Source of the DNA: Bifidobacterium reuteri DSM 23975
GTDB lineage: Bacteria; Actinomycetota; Actinomycetes; Actinomycetales; Bifidobacteriaceae
Assembly: GCF_000741695.1 (NCBI RefSeq)
Contig: NZ_JGZK01000001.1
Location: 248,001 to 312,000 of the forward strand
DNA: 64,000 bases
Direction: 5' to 3'
In this document: positions 50,493 through 58,689 of the stretch, one piece after another
How the letters are laid out: every line of letters begins with the position of its first letter
Numbering within the stretch: position 1 is the first letter of the stretch
Translations under genes and position numbers: made by a program
Notes under the pieces: model-generated
Database searches by the model: none
Seen by the model: only the letters and a program-made list of their open reading frames with translations
What the model was told of the DNA's origin: nothing

Positions 50493-52112
50493 ATGGTGAG
50501 CGAGTGGACGGTGCGGATCAATGGAGTTGATCAGGTCAGCGTCAAACCTGGCGAGAGCTTGGAGATTGGTCGTAAGCCATTGCGCCCGCTTGCCGCCAAT
50601 GGCCGCACCCGTCTGGATGTGGTCGACCAGACCAAGTCGATGTCGAAACGTCACGCATTGTTCTCGGTGCAGGAGAATGGTTCGGCATGCGTGCGCGATC
50701 TTGGTTCCACCAACGGTTCATATGTGGTGCGTGACAACGGGGATTTGCTCCGTCTGCCGGCGAATGCCGATTTTCTCCTGCCTGTCTCACCGATGCGTAT
50801 GCAGTTCGGTGATGTTCCTGCCGACTTCATCCGTATCGACGAGCCTGTTGACGCGGAATCCAGCCAGCCGGTGCCGGATCTCTTCGGCTATGCCACGTCC
50901 GATGCACCGCAGGAGCCGGATGCCGCGGACATGTCGGTGGACGATATTCTCGATTTGCGCGCAGGGGAGCCTACCGCCATATTCAGCGCGGATAGTGTGA
51001 AGCGCAAAGTCAACGAGTTGGAGCTGGGCAGTCTCAATATCGTGCAACTCAACCATCAGCCCGAAGAACCACTCTCGCCGCGTGATTTGTTTGCCGATGC
51101 CGAAGCGCAGCAGCAAGCCGCTGCACAGGAGCCCGTGGAGCCGGAGACGCCCGCTGAGAGCGAACAGCCCAAGTCCGCGTTGCGTCCGGGTATCCGCATC
51201 TCCGGGTTGGTTCCGGTGGATGCGATCGCCCATCCTGCGCATTTGGCGGAACAGTCCTCATCGGACCATACTGAATCGGTCCATGCCGAACCAAACAATG
51301 CCGAGCCAGTGGACCAGACGACGATCGTACCGGACCCGTCGCCCGAATCAACGGCAACGCAGTCTGCGGAACAGGGGAGCGGCCCCGCCCAGGATGCCAC
51401 GTTGAGCGCATCCGCAAGCGAGAGTGACAGTGACACAGCAGTGCCGGAATCGACTCCCGCAGACGGGGAGTCTGCCGAACGGTCCGCGCAAACCAGTGCT
51501 GAGCAGACCAGTACTGCACAGGCCTACACTGAGCAGTCCAGTGCCGCGCAGTCCAGCGATGAGCAGACCAGCAATCCGCAGGCAGGCGATGGCCAGACCA
51601 CGAATGCCACGGAGACCACGGATGGCGCGACGCACGCTACCAATCCGTCGCTGGTGTTCGAGCCTATTGTCATGCCGGGCGACGATACCGCTGGCGATGG
51701 CGCGACCCATGCGGATGGCTCTGGTACTGTGAGCGCCGCCGGGCAGACGGGTACGGATACCGCATTTGCCGGAGCCGCAGCAGGTGCCTCGGAATATGCC
51801 GCAGCCAACACGTACACCCCCGCATTCGAGCCGGGGTCGGTGTTCGACAAGGTGGCGAAGGGTGAGCTGAAGGCACAGGAGCCGGTGGTGGAAGTCGATG
51901 GGTACAATTCCAACGATGCCCAAACCACGCAGGACTTCTCGGTGCAATTCGAGATCGCACGCCGTCCCGAATTGCTGGCGTTTCTCGCGATGAACCCATA
52001 TCTGTACGATGACATGTACGCTTGGCTTGCCGCCCGCGGCGAAGCTGATATCGATGAAGCTCTGGCCAACAACAAGGGCTATCAGGAATACCGCGAAGCG
52101 GTCGGAAAGTGA
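50493..52112 (+). CDS. FHA-domain protein with long disordered linker
   Basis: This 539-residue protein has an N-terminal forkhead-associated domain (about residues 20-105: LEIGRKPLRPL, the SKRH phosphothreonine contact and DLGSTNGSYV). A low-complexity region rich in Ser, Thr, Gln, Ala and Glu follows (about 210-440). A compact C-terminal segment (about 470-539, QFEIARRPELLAFLAMNPYLYDDMYAWLAARGEADID) looks helical and conserved. FHA domains read Ser/Thr kinase phosphorylation. AGGAAGG lies before the ATG. Its stop overlaps the next start (GTGA), so it is translationally coupled to the helicase-like protein and probably works with it. Confidence 0.85.
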   Translation: MVSEWTVRINGVDQVSVKPGESLEIGRKPLRPLAANGRTRLDVVDQTKSMSKRHALFSVQENGSACVRDLGSTNGSYVVRDNGDLLRLPANADFLLPVSPMRMQFGDVPADFIRIDEPVDAESSQPVPDLFGYATSDAPQEPDAADMSVDDILDLRAGEPTAIFSADSVKRKVNELELGSLNIVQLNHQPEEPLSPRDLFADAEAQQQAAAQEPVEPETPAESEQPKSALRPGIRISGLVPVDAIAHPAHLAEQSSSDHTESVHAEPNNAEPVDQTTIVPDPSPESTATQSAEQGSGPAQDATLSASASESDSDTAVPESTPADGESAERSAQTSAEQTSTAQAYTEQSSAAQSSDEQTSNPQAGDGQTTNATETTDGATHATNPSLVFEPIVMPGDDTAGDGATHADGSGTVSAAGQTGTDTAFAGAAAGASEYAAANTYTPAFEPGSVFDKVAKGELKAQEPVVEVDGYNSNDAQTTQDFSVQFEIARRPELLAFLAMNPYLYDDMYAWLAARGEADIDEALANNKGYQEYREAVGK

Positions 52113-55100
52113 GCCGGGAGATGACTCAAACGCAGGATCAGCAGAATCCACAGAATCAGCAGAATCCACAGAATCAGCAGGAACATCAGGCACAGCAGAA
52201 CGAGCGGACGGCCAGCACCATGATCGGACTGAACCGTATCCGCGGTTGGCGGGACAAGTACCGTGCCATGCTCGCACCGTCGCCGCTGGAGGACGTGAAC
52301 CAGCTGGTGGCCAAACTGGACATGACCCATGCCCATCCGTCCGGAATCGCCCAGCTGTTCGCATCAGGCCACGTCCGCCTGGATTCCTTGTTCCGTGATA
52401 CCGGCATGCTCAAGGCGGCGGAACGCCATCTCACCCGAGTGCTCGACGATCAGACGGCCAAGCGCCGAATCTCCGGCGTGGCGGAGCTGTCGATGGCGGT
52501 GGGCGTAGCCACATGGAACGGCAACGCGCTGCCGGTGCTGCTGTATCCAGTGACCGTCTTCCTACCCAAAGAAGGCTCCGCGCCCTCCATCCAGTTCGCC
52601 GGTCGCGTCACGCTGAACAGCACATTCGTCAATGTGCTGCGCGAGCAGCGCGTGTATCTGAACGAGGATGCGCTGTTCGACGGATCCAGCTATGACAGCG
52701 GTACGCCTGAGACCTCCGCGATGTTCTCCCGGATTGCCGCCGAGGCGCATGAGGCTATCGCCGATTTCGCCATCGAACGCCATATCGTGCTGGGCTGCTT
52801 CATGGATCCCAACTCATTGATCGTGTCAGAAAGCCAGCAGTTCATCGACCAGCTGGAGAACGGTGCAACCGGCAATGTGCTGCTGGATGCGCTCGCCGGC
52901 GACGAGCAGGCGCAGGCGTCGCTCAGAGATGCGAATCCGCCACAGTACAGCCCGTTCGATTCCGATCCGCATGCCGAATTCGCGGTCGGGGATGTGGACA
53001 ACACCGTACGGTACGCGGCGGATCTGGCAGCTGCCGGTCACAGCATCGTGATCGATGGGAGCTTCCCCAAGGGGGCCGCCGAGCAGGCCGTGGCTATCGC
53101 GTCCCGCTGCCTGATGAGCGGACGCTCCGTGCTGTATGTGCCCGGAGTCACCGAGCAGAAGCGTCGCTTCATCCAGGCCGCATCGGCTCATGAGCTCAAG
53201 GCGCAGCTGCTTGACGTTTCGGATGAGCACGCCAATGCTGCCATCGACAAGCAGCTTATCGCAGCGGTCGGTTTCCAGCCGGGCGTGGCAACCCAGCGTT
53301 TCGACCAGTTGGCCGACGAGCTGGTGGGAGTGCGCTCCCGACTGACCCGATACCTTGGCGATCTTCACGGCGTCAGCGACAAGTGGAACGTCTCCGCATA
53401 TGAGACCATCCAGAATCTGGCGCGTATCTCCGTGCTGCCCACGCATCCCGCCACCCATGTGCGCCTGCGCGAGCAAAGCGCGCTTACCGTCGGCTCCGAC
53501 ATGGAGGCGTGGATTAGCAAGCTTGAGCGTGCGGGAGAACTCGGCGAATTTGCCATCGGCCCCGAAGACACGGCTTGGTACAAGGCGAATCTGACCACTG
53601 AGGATCAGGCCATCGATGCGTATCGGCGTGTGGATGACCTGCTGCGCCGCTATCTGCCTGCCACGCGCGAGCAGGTGAAGCGCACGGTGCAGACGTGCGG
53701 TTTCCCTGTACCCGCCACCACACGTGAGTGGGAGCGTCAGGTGACGGTGCTCAAGAACCTCAGGCGTGTGCTTGATGTCTTCCAGCCGGAGATTTTCGAG
53801 CGGGACATCGATGCGATGATTCAGGCCACGATGTCCAAGGCGCAGCGCAAGTCCGAGGGGGCTGGCATGGGCTTCTGGGAGCGTCGCCGCCATATCAAGG
53901 AAGCCAAGTCCCTGTTGCGGGTCGGCGCCCAGGTGGAGGATCTGCATGAGGCGCTGAAGGTCGTGGCCAAGCAGGGGGAGCAGTGGCGCCAGTTCGTGCC
54001 TCACGGCGGCTGGCCGGTGCTGCCCACCAAGCTGGACGACATCATCACCACACTTGATGGGCTGCTGGGCAACATGACCTCCCTGGACACCGTGCTGGCC
54101 ACCACGCCTACCGGCGGCAATCTGGAGACCGTCGATTTCAACACGGTCGAAGCGCGCCTGAAAGCGCTGCTCGACGACCGCAAGGCATTGGATACCCTGC
54201 CCGAACGTTGCCGTCTGGAACAGGACCTCGCAGCGGCTGGCCTGACTGAATTGGTCAATGACCTGACGATTCGGCATGTCGGCGTCGATCAGGTTCGCGG
54301 GGAACTGCAGCTGGCATGGTGGACCACGGTGTTCGACGACATCGTTCGCTCGTCCGCAATCATCTCGAATCAGGATGGGTCTGCGTTGCAGACCGCATCC
54401 GACCGGTTCGCGCAAGTCGATGTGGAGCACGTGCGCTCCATCGGGCCGATGGTGGCGCAGGAATCGATGCGCCGGCTGTGCGACATGCTGTTCTCCCGCA
54501 CGCAGGAAGCCAATCAGCTGCACACCGTGCTCGCGGGACGCGGACATGTGACGCTCAGCCGAATCCGCCGCGACCATCCGGAGATCCTCGCTGCGGCCAA
54601 GCCGATCATGGTGGCGGCACCGGGTACCCTGGCCGCTCTCACGGAGCCGGGCATGCTCGCCGACGTGGCCATTCTCGATGCATGCGCGCATATCCCGTCA
54701 ATCGAACTACTGTCCATCCTGGGACGTGTGCGCCAGGTGGTGGTGATCGCCCATTGTGCAACGGTCACCAGCGAATCGGTCAAGGAACTGATTGGCATGC
54801 TGCCACATGTCACAGTGGTGGCTCAGCCATGCTGCCGTGCGCCACGGTTGGCTGCATTTCTGGAATCCGAGGGATACGGGCCCGTCGATTACGACGTGGC
54901 TACGGAGCCGGCCACCGGTTCGGTCCGGTTCCACCGCATCGAGGCCAATGGCGTACCCGTGATGTCAACCGGTCTCGTGGAGTCCAGTCAGCAGGAGATC
55001 GACGAAGTCGTGCGTCTCATCACCGAGCGCGCCTCCAGCTTCACCGTGGTGCCTTCCCGCTACATCCTCGCCGTCGTGGTGATGACGGACGTGTTCCGTA

Positions 55101-56014
55101 CGCGTCTGGGAGCCGAACTCAAGTCGCTCGCTTCCAAGAACAAGCCGATGGGGCGCTTCCTGCGCCATGTGCGGTTGGTGCCGTTGCGCGATGTATCGGG
55201 TACGCAGGCCACGGACGTGATCATTTCGATGTGCTACGCCAAGACCGTGCACGGCCGTCTGCTGCAGCAATTCGGAGTGTTGGAAAGCGACGGGGGTCGC
55301 GGCATGCTCCTGGACGCTCTGGCGCTCGCCGACCGCAATCTTGACATCGTTTCCGCCTTCGGCCCGGAGGACATGGATGACGAGCGCCTGCATCAGGCAG
55401 GCCCGAGATTCCTGAAAACGGTGCTGTCGTGGGCGGGCCAGATGGATGAGCGGCCGGTGCTGCCGGTGCGCTCTGTGGCTGGCGGCAATGTGCTGTTCAA
55501 CGATCTTGCCGATCGCCTGCGTGCACGTGGCCTTGATGCTGCGGTGGATTACGGTTTTGACAAGGGCGTGAAGATCCCGCTCGTCGTCGGCTTGAAGGAC
55601 AAGCCGTTCGCGTTGGCTGTGCAGACCGATGACGCCAATTTCATGTCGGTGCAATCCACTCGCCGCCGTCACCGTCTGAGCAGCCAGGACCTGATGTCGT
55701 TGGGTTGGAACGTCATGACGGTGTGGAGTGTGGCTGCCTTCGTCAATCCCGATAAGGAAGTCGAGCGTATCGTGACTCGTCTCGGCGGAGATCTACCGCG
55801 AGGTGGCATAGGCATGGCTGAGTATTCGGCGAGCCGCCGAACCCCGCGCCAGCATAGGCGTGTGGTCATGAAAGGCACTGAGCGGTTCGACGCCGATGGC
55901 GTCAAACTCGAGCCCGGTGACATGCAGACCGAGCAACAGCGCGACGCCGACGACGACAAGCGCATCCTGGGGGAGCTGCCGCCTCACTGGGCTGTGTTCA
56001 ACGACAAGCGTTGA
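52109..56014 (+). CDS. Degenerate SF1 helicase-like protein with C-terminal nuclease-like domain
   Basis: This 1301-residue protein has a Gln/Asn-rich start followed by a layout that resembles DUF4011-type SF1 helicases ending in a Vsr-like endonuclease fold. The key residues look lost. The Walker A position reads VIDGSFPKGAAEQ (about residue 312) instead of G-x4-G-K-S/T, and Walker B reads DVAILDACAH (about 852) instead of D-E. The arginine-finger helix reads GGRGMLLDALALADR. The C-terminal domain (about 1140-1230) reads IPLVVGLKDKPFALAVQTDD where nucleases have I-D and V-E-C-D-G. Homology is from memory and needs a profile search. The GTG start overlaps the FHA stop; ATG at 52121 is an alternative. 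Confidence 0.6.
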   Translation: MSREMTQTQDQQNPQNQQNPQNQQEHQAQQNERTASTMIGLNRIRGWRDKYRAMLAPSPLEDVNQLVAKLDMTHAHPSGIAQLFASGHVRLDSLFRDTGMLKAAERHLTRVLDDQTAKRRISGVAELSMAVGVATWNGNALPVLLYPVTVFLPKEGSAPSIQFAGRVTLNSTFVNVLREQRVYLNEDALFDGSSYDSGTPETSAMFSRIAAEAHEAIADFAIERHIVLGCFMDPNSLIVSESQQFIDQLENGATGNVLLDALAGDEQAQASLRDANPPQYSPFDSDPHAEFAVGDVDNTVRYAADLAAAGHSIVIDGSFPKGAAEQAVAIASRCLMSGRSVLYVPGVTEQKRRFIQAASAHELKAQLLDVSDEHANAAIDKQLIAAVGFQPGVATQRFDQLADELVGVRSRLTRYLGDLHGVSDKWNVSAYETIQNLARISVLPTHPATHVRLREQSALTVGSDMEAWISKLERAGELGEFAIGPEDTAWYKANLTTEDQAIDAYRRVDDLLRRYLPATREQVKRTVQTCGFPVPATTREWERQVTVLKNLRRVLDVFQPEIFERDIDAMIQATMSKAQRKSEGAGMGFWERRRHIKEAKSLLRVGAQVEDLHEALKVVAKQGEQWRQFVPHGGWPVLPTKLDDIITTLDGLLGNMTSLDTVLATTPTGGNLETVDFNTVEARLKALLDDRKALDTLPERCRLEQDLAAAGLTELVNDLTIRHVGVDQVRGELQLAWWTTVFDDIVRSSAIISNQDGSALQTASDRFAQVDVEHVRSIGPMVAQESMRRLCDMLFSRTQEANQLHTVLAGRGHVTLSRIRRDHPEILAAAKPIMVAAPGTLAALTEPGMLADVAILDACAHIPSIELLSILGRVRQVVVIAHCATVTSESVKELIGMLPHVTVVAQPCCRAPRLAAFLESEGYGPVDYDVATEPATGSVRFHRIEANGVPVMSTGLVESSQQEIDEVVRLITERASSFTVVPSRYILAVVVMTDVFRTRLGAELKSLASKNKPMGRFLRHVRLVPLRDVSGTQATDVIISMCYAKTVHGRLLQQFGVLESDGGRGMLLDALALADRNLDIVSAFGPEDMDDERLHQAGPRFLKTVLSWAGQMDERPVLPVRSVAGGNVLFNDLADRLRARGLDAAVDYGFDKGVKIPLVVGLKDKPFALAVQTDDANFMSVQSTRRRHRLSSQDLMSLGWNVMTVWSVAAFVNPDKEVERIVTRLGGDLPRGGIGMAEYSASRRTPRQHRRVVMKGTERFDADGVKLEPGDMQTEQQRDADDDKRILGELPPHWAVFNDKR

Positions 56015-56038
56015 ACTTCGCCCAGTGAGGCGGCCTTC

Positions 56039-56061
56039 GCGGGCGCTTGTGGTGCGCCCGC
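56039..56061. terminator. Shared hairpin between convergent genes
   Basis: GCGGGCGC (56039-56046) pairs with GCGCCCGC (56054-56061) between the helicase-like gene and the convergent SAF gene, and could serve both. Confidence 0.65.
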
Positions 56062-56066
56062 TCACT

Positions 56067-56783
56067 TCAGCGCATCACGGCTACGATCGCGCCGGCCTCC
56101 TGTGATTGCATGACGCGTACTGCTGCATCGGCCGGCATCGCGAATGATGCCTTGCGCTGCACTGTGCCATATCCGGATTCGGCATCCGGGTCCGCCTCGT
56201 TGACGCCCATCACCAGAGCGTCGTCGGCAAGCACGCATGTGGCGGCGGTGCCATACGACGGCGAAGTGTCCGTCTGAGTACCGTTCTCGTTGCTGCCCCC
56301 GTCGCTGGAATGGCCGCCGTCGGCGCATCCCAATGCTGACACCAGTTTCACACGATCGCCGGTTGCCAATTCGTCCAAGGCGCTGGCCAATCGCACTTCC
56401 ACCACGGTGTTCCCCGGCGGCACCAGCGGAGCAGCCCTAGTCATCGATGTCAGCACCGGATCGCCGCCGCCGATATCGATATATGCGACATTTCCGATCA
56501 ACTCGTCAATGGAGTCGGTCATGGATGCCGTCACTGCGACAACAGGGAACCGGATGACTTCCACATCGTCCGCTCCGATGATCTCGCCGCGCGCGATCGG
56601 CCGTGCGGCCACCGCCACCGGTGCCGTGCCGGTCTGTGACACCACCGCTTCAATCGCGAACAACAATGCCAAACCGGCGCACAGTGCGGCGGTGAGGCGC
56701 CGTGCTGCAAAAGAGGCCCGTCGGCGCCGCAATGAGCCGGTGGGCGGAATCCTGAATTTCGGCAATACAGAAAAGGTCACCAT
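56067..56783 (-). CDS. SAF-domain membrane protein (CpaB-like)
   Basis: This protein of up to 238 residues has an Arg-rich N-terminus, one membrane helix (about residues 30-48, RLTAALCAGLALLFAIEAVV) and an extracytoplasmic SAF domain (about 56-125, PVAVAARPIARGEIIGADDVEVIRFP). The fold is shared with CpaB of Flp pilus assembly, but no other pilus gene lies here. The ATG at 56783 lies inside a perfect hairpin and has no ribosome site, so the true start may be further in. It is the last gene of a leftward run with fmdB and the 5-FCL gene. Confidence 0.7.
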   Translation of the reverse strand: MVTFSVLPKFRIPPTGSLRRRRASFAARRLTAALCAGLALLFAIEAVVSQTGTAPVAVAARPIARGEIIGADDVEVIRFPVVAVTASMTDSIDELIGNVAYIDIGGGDPVLTSMTRAAPLVPPGNTVVEVRLASALDELATGDRVKLVSALGCADGGHSSDGGSNENGTQTDTSPSYGTAATCVLADDALVMGVNEADPDAESGYGTVQRKASFAMPADAAVRVMQSQEAGAIVAVMR

Positions 56784-56797
56784 GCGAACATGGTGAC
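56772..56797 (-). terminator. Perfect hairpin overlapping the SAF gene start
   Basis: On the minus strand, GGTCACCATG pairs with CATGGTGACC around a TTCG loop and runs into TTTTCTGT, like an intrinsic terminator for the FmdB transcript. The proposed SAF start codon is its last ATG. Confidence 0.7.
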
Positions 56798-56881
56798 CGT
56801 AGTGTCAGCGTCTTGGCAAGCCAAACCGACCTATGTGGTTCTAGCTTGCCGAGTTATCCACATAGTTTCACATCGTGGACA

Positions 56882-57067
56882 TTACTTGGATGATTTGTCG
56901 GTACGGTAGAAACCGTGGCCTTTGAATTCGATCGGCACGGCCGAATACACCTTATGCACCTGCTCCTGAGAGCACTTCGGGCACACTGTGATCGGATCGT
57001 CGGAGAACGACTGCTGTTCGGTGAAATCGTAGCCGCAGTTCTTGCAGCGGTAATGATAAGTAGGCAA
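56882..57067 (-). CDS. FmdB-family zinc-ribbon protein
   Basis: This 61-residue protein begins PTYHYRCKNCGYDF after a TTG start. Two C-x2-C pairs (CKNC and CPKC) form a zinc ribbon. The TTG at 57067 was chosen because GGAGGA lies at a proper distance before it and family proteins start MPTY. Members are small putative regulators; the mycobacterial homologue sits at the same place beside the 5-FCL gene. The function is unknown. Confidence 0.85.
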   Translation of the reverse strand: MPTYHYRCKNCGYDFTEQQSFSDDPITVCPKCSQEQVHKVYSAVPIEFKGHGFYRTDKSSK

Positions 57068-57151
57068 CGGATTCCTCCACACACATACACAAGTTTTTTC
57101 CCGCATGACCCAGCGCCATGCCAAGCAACCGTTCATATCCTAGTCATTGCC

Positions 57152-57217
57152 CTGACACTTCGCCTTGGGAGCGCTGACGCTTCGTCTTGAGAGCACTGAC
57201 ACTTCGCTTCGGTGGGT
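57152..57217. repeat. Three imperfect 22-bp tandem repeats
   Basis: Units begin CTGACRCTTCG at 57152, 57174 and 57196 and decline in match toward the third. They lie between the FmdB and 5-FCL genes. Confidence 0.85.
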
Positions 57218-57257
57218 CAGCCCCGGCAGCCGGTGGTCTCAAGGCCAATGCCGGGAA

Positions 57258-57899
57258 TCAGTCGTCTGCGCGACGCCGAAGCCGCCGATATCCCGCCGGT
57301 GTGAGGACAGCGTCAGCCGGCACGTCATGCGGCTGGGTGGGCAGACGGCCGCCGGTCACCTCCCACGGCCAGCACACCGCGATCAGCAGGCAATCCTGCC
57401 GTCGTGCGGCCAGTGCACGGTCATACCATCCGGCTCCGCGGCCAAGGCGGACGCCCTGCGAGTCCACGCCGAGGGCGGGTGCGATGACGACATCCGCCTG
57501 CTTGAGGGCGTCGGGAGGCAGCACGTCCGAACTCGGTTCGTCGGGCCGCAGATGGCCGGTGCCGCTCACTTCCTGCAGATCGTCCAGCGAACGGACGACG
57601 CTCCAGCCGATGTCGAGACCGGATCCCAATCGCGGTACCAGAACCGTGCAGTCCTGCGTCAGCAGCCATGCAATCAGCGGCCGTGTCTCGATCTCCGTGC
57701 CCATGGACACGTATGCCGCCACCGTCATATGCGGCCGGACCGTCAGTTCGGGCAGCTCGCGCACCAGGGCGCGTCCGGCGATGAGGCGCTCATGGGAAGT
57801 GGTGCGCTTGCGCAGCGACAGCGCGCGATGGCGCAATTCGCTCTTGGACGGTTCGCCGGCCGCCTGCGGATCCTCATGTGCGGAATTGTTGTCGCTCAT
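57258..57899 (-). CDS. 5-formyltetrahydrofolate cyclo-ligase
   Basis: This 213-residue enzyme converts 5-formyltetrahydrofolate to 5,10-methenyltetrahydrofolate with ATP. KSELRHRALSLRKRTTSHERL is the nucleotide-binding N-terminus, and APALGVDSQGVRLGRGAGWYDRAL is the family signature with the catalytic R-x-G-R/K-G-x-G-x-Y-D. The start at 57899 is the third of several candidate methionines and lacks a ribosome site. Its upstream region has TATCGCACAACATA twice. It is divergent from the acetyltransferase gene. Confidence 0.88.
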   Translation of the reverse strand: MSDNNSAHEDPQAAGEPSKSELRHRALSLRKRTTSHERLIAGRALVRELPELTVRPHMTVAAYVSMGTEIETRPLIAWLLTQDCTVLVPRLGSGLDIGWSVVRSLDDLQEVSGTGHLRPDEPSSDVLPPDALKQADVVIAPALGVDSQGVRLGRGAGWYDRALAARRQDCLLIAVCWPWEVTGGRLPTQPHDVPADAVLTPAGYRRLRRRADD

Positions 57900-57941
57900 A
57901 TCGCACAACATAGCGCAAATATATCGCACAACATATCGCAC
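57899..57941. promoter_or_regulatory. Direct repeat TATCGCACAACATA between divergent genes
   Basis: TATCGCACAACATA occurs at 57899-57912 and 57922-57935, with a partial third copy after it. It covers the start region of the 5-FCL gene and may be an operator or a local duplication. Confidence 0.5.
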
Positions 57942-57973
57942 CCGGGCAATGATCCGTCATGTCGATACGTGGC

Positions 57974-57979
57974 TACAAT
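57974..57979 (+). promoter_or_regulatory. Candidate -10 element of the acetyltransferase gene
   Basis: TACAAT lies seven bases before the GTG start at 57987, so the transcript would be leaderless or nearly so. No ribosome site is present, which agrees. Confidence 0.5.
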
Positions 57980-57986
57980 AAGGGCC

Positions 57987-58646
57987 GTGTCAGTTTTCCG
58001 ATCCATCAAAGAAGCGCTCCACCCCGACAACCAGATTCGCATGCCCCGCCTGACCCATGCCGGTTGTCCCATCGTGCTGCGCCCGCTGACCATGGATGAC
58101 GAGGACGCCTGGGATGAGGTCCGCTGGCGCAACAACGCGTGGCTGGCACCTTGGGAGTCGGGCGATCCGATGCATGGCGGATCCATCACATTCAACCAAT
58201 GGATCCAACGCCAGCGCCGCAACGAGCAGCATGGCATAGGCGCTTTGTTCGCCATCGAATACCAGATGCGCATCGTCGGGCAGATCTCCTTGGGCGCGAT
58301 CTCCTATGGCTCGATGCGCACCGGTGTGGTCGGATACTGGGTCGACCAACGCTACGCGGGCCATGGTTTCGCTCCGATGGCGCTCGCCATGCTTGCCGAC
58401 TGGGCGTTGACCGATCCGTTCGGTCCGGCTCTGCATCGTCTGGAAATTGCCATTCTGCCCGATAATGCGCGCTCGCTGGCGGTGGTGCGCAAAGTGGGTG
58501 CGCATCATGAGGGATTGCGCGAACGATACATTTATGTCAACGGTCAGTGGCGTGACCATGTGACCTTCGCGATGTTGGCCGAGGATGCCGGGCAGGGGTT
58601 CACTGAGCGATTGCTGCATGGGTCGTCTGGTTCGACACGCCCGTAG
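57987..58646 (+). CDS. rimJ: GNAT N-acetyltransferase, RimJ/RimL-like
   Basis: This 219-residue acetyltransferase of the RimJ/RimL type uses acetyl-CoA to modify N-termini. Segments IVLRPLTMDDEDAWDEVR, VVGYWVDQRYAGHGFAPMALAMLADWAL (the acetyl-CoA binding A motif) and EIAILPDNARSLAVVRKVGAHHEG are typical. The start is GTG at 57987, near a TACAAT. Longer upstream reading is antisense to the 5-FCL gene. It precedes the GlpR-like gene, an order conserved with Rv0995-Rv0996 of Mycobacterium. Confidence 0.87.
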   Translation: MSVFRSIKEALHPDNQIRMPRLTHAGCPIVLRPLTMDDEDAWDEVRWRNNAWLAPWESGDPMHGGSITFNQWIQRQRRNEQHGIGALFAIEYQMRIVGQISLGAISYGSMRTGVVGYWVDQRYAGHGFAPMALAMLADWALTDPFGPALHRLEIAILPDNARSLAVVRKVGAHHEGLRERYIYVNGQWRDHVTFAMLAEDAGQGFTERLLHGSSGSTRP

Positions 58647-58689
58647 CTGAACCTGCCAGTTCGTCGGCGGGTCTCCTATTCTTGACTCT

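Noticed and set aside
52826..54691. 621-codon open frame antisense to the helicase-like gene
   Set aside because: No recognisable domain, a composition typical of antisense GC-rich DNA, and complete overlap with a coupled coding gene.
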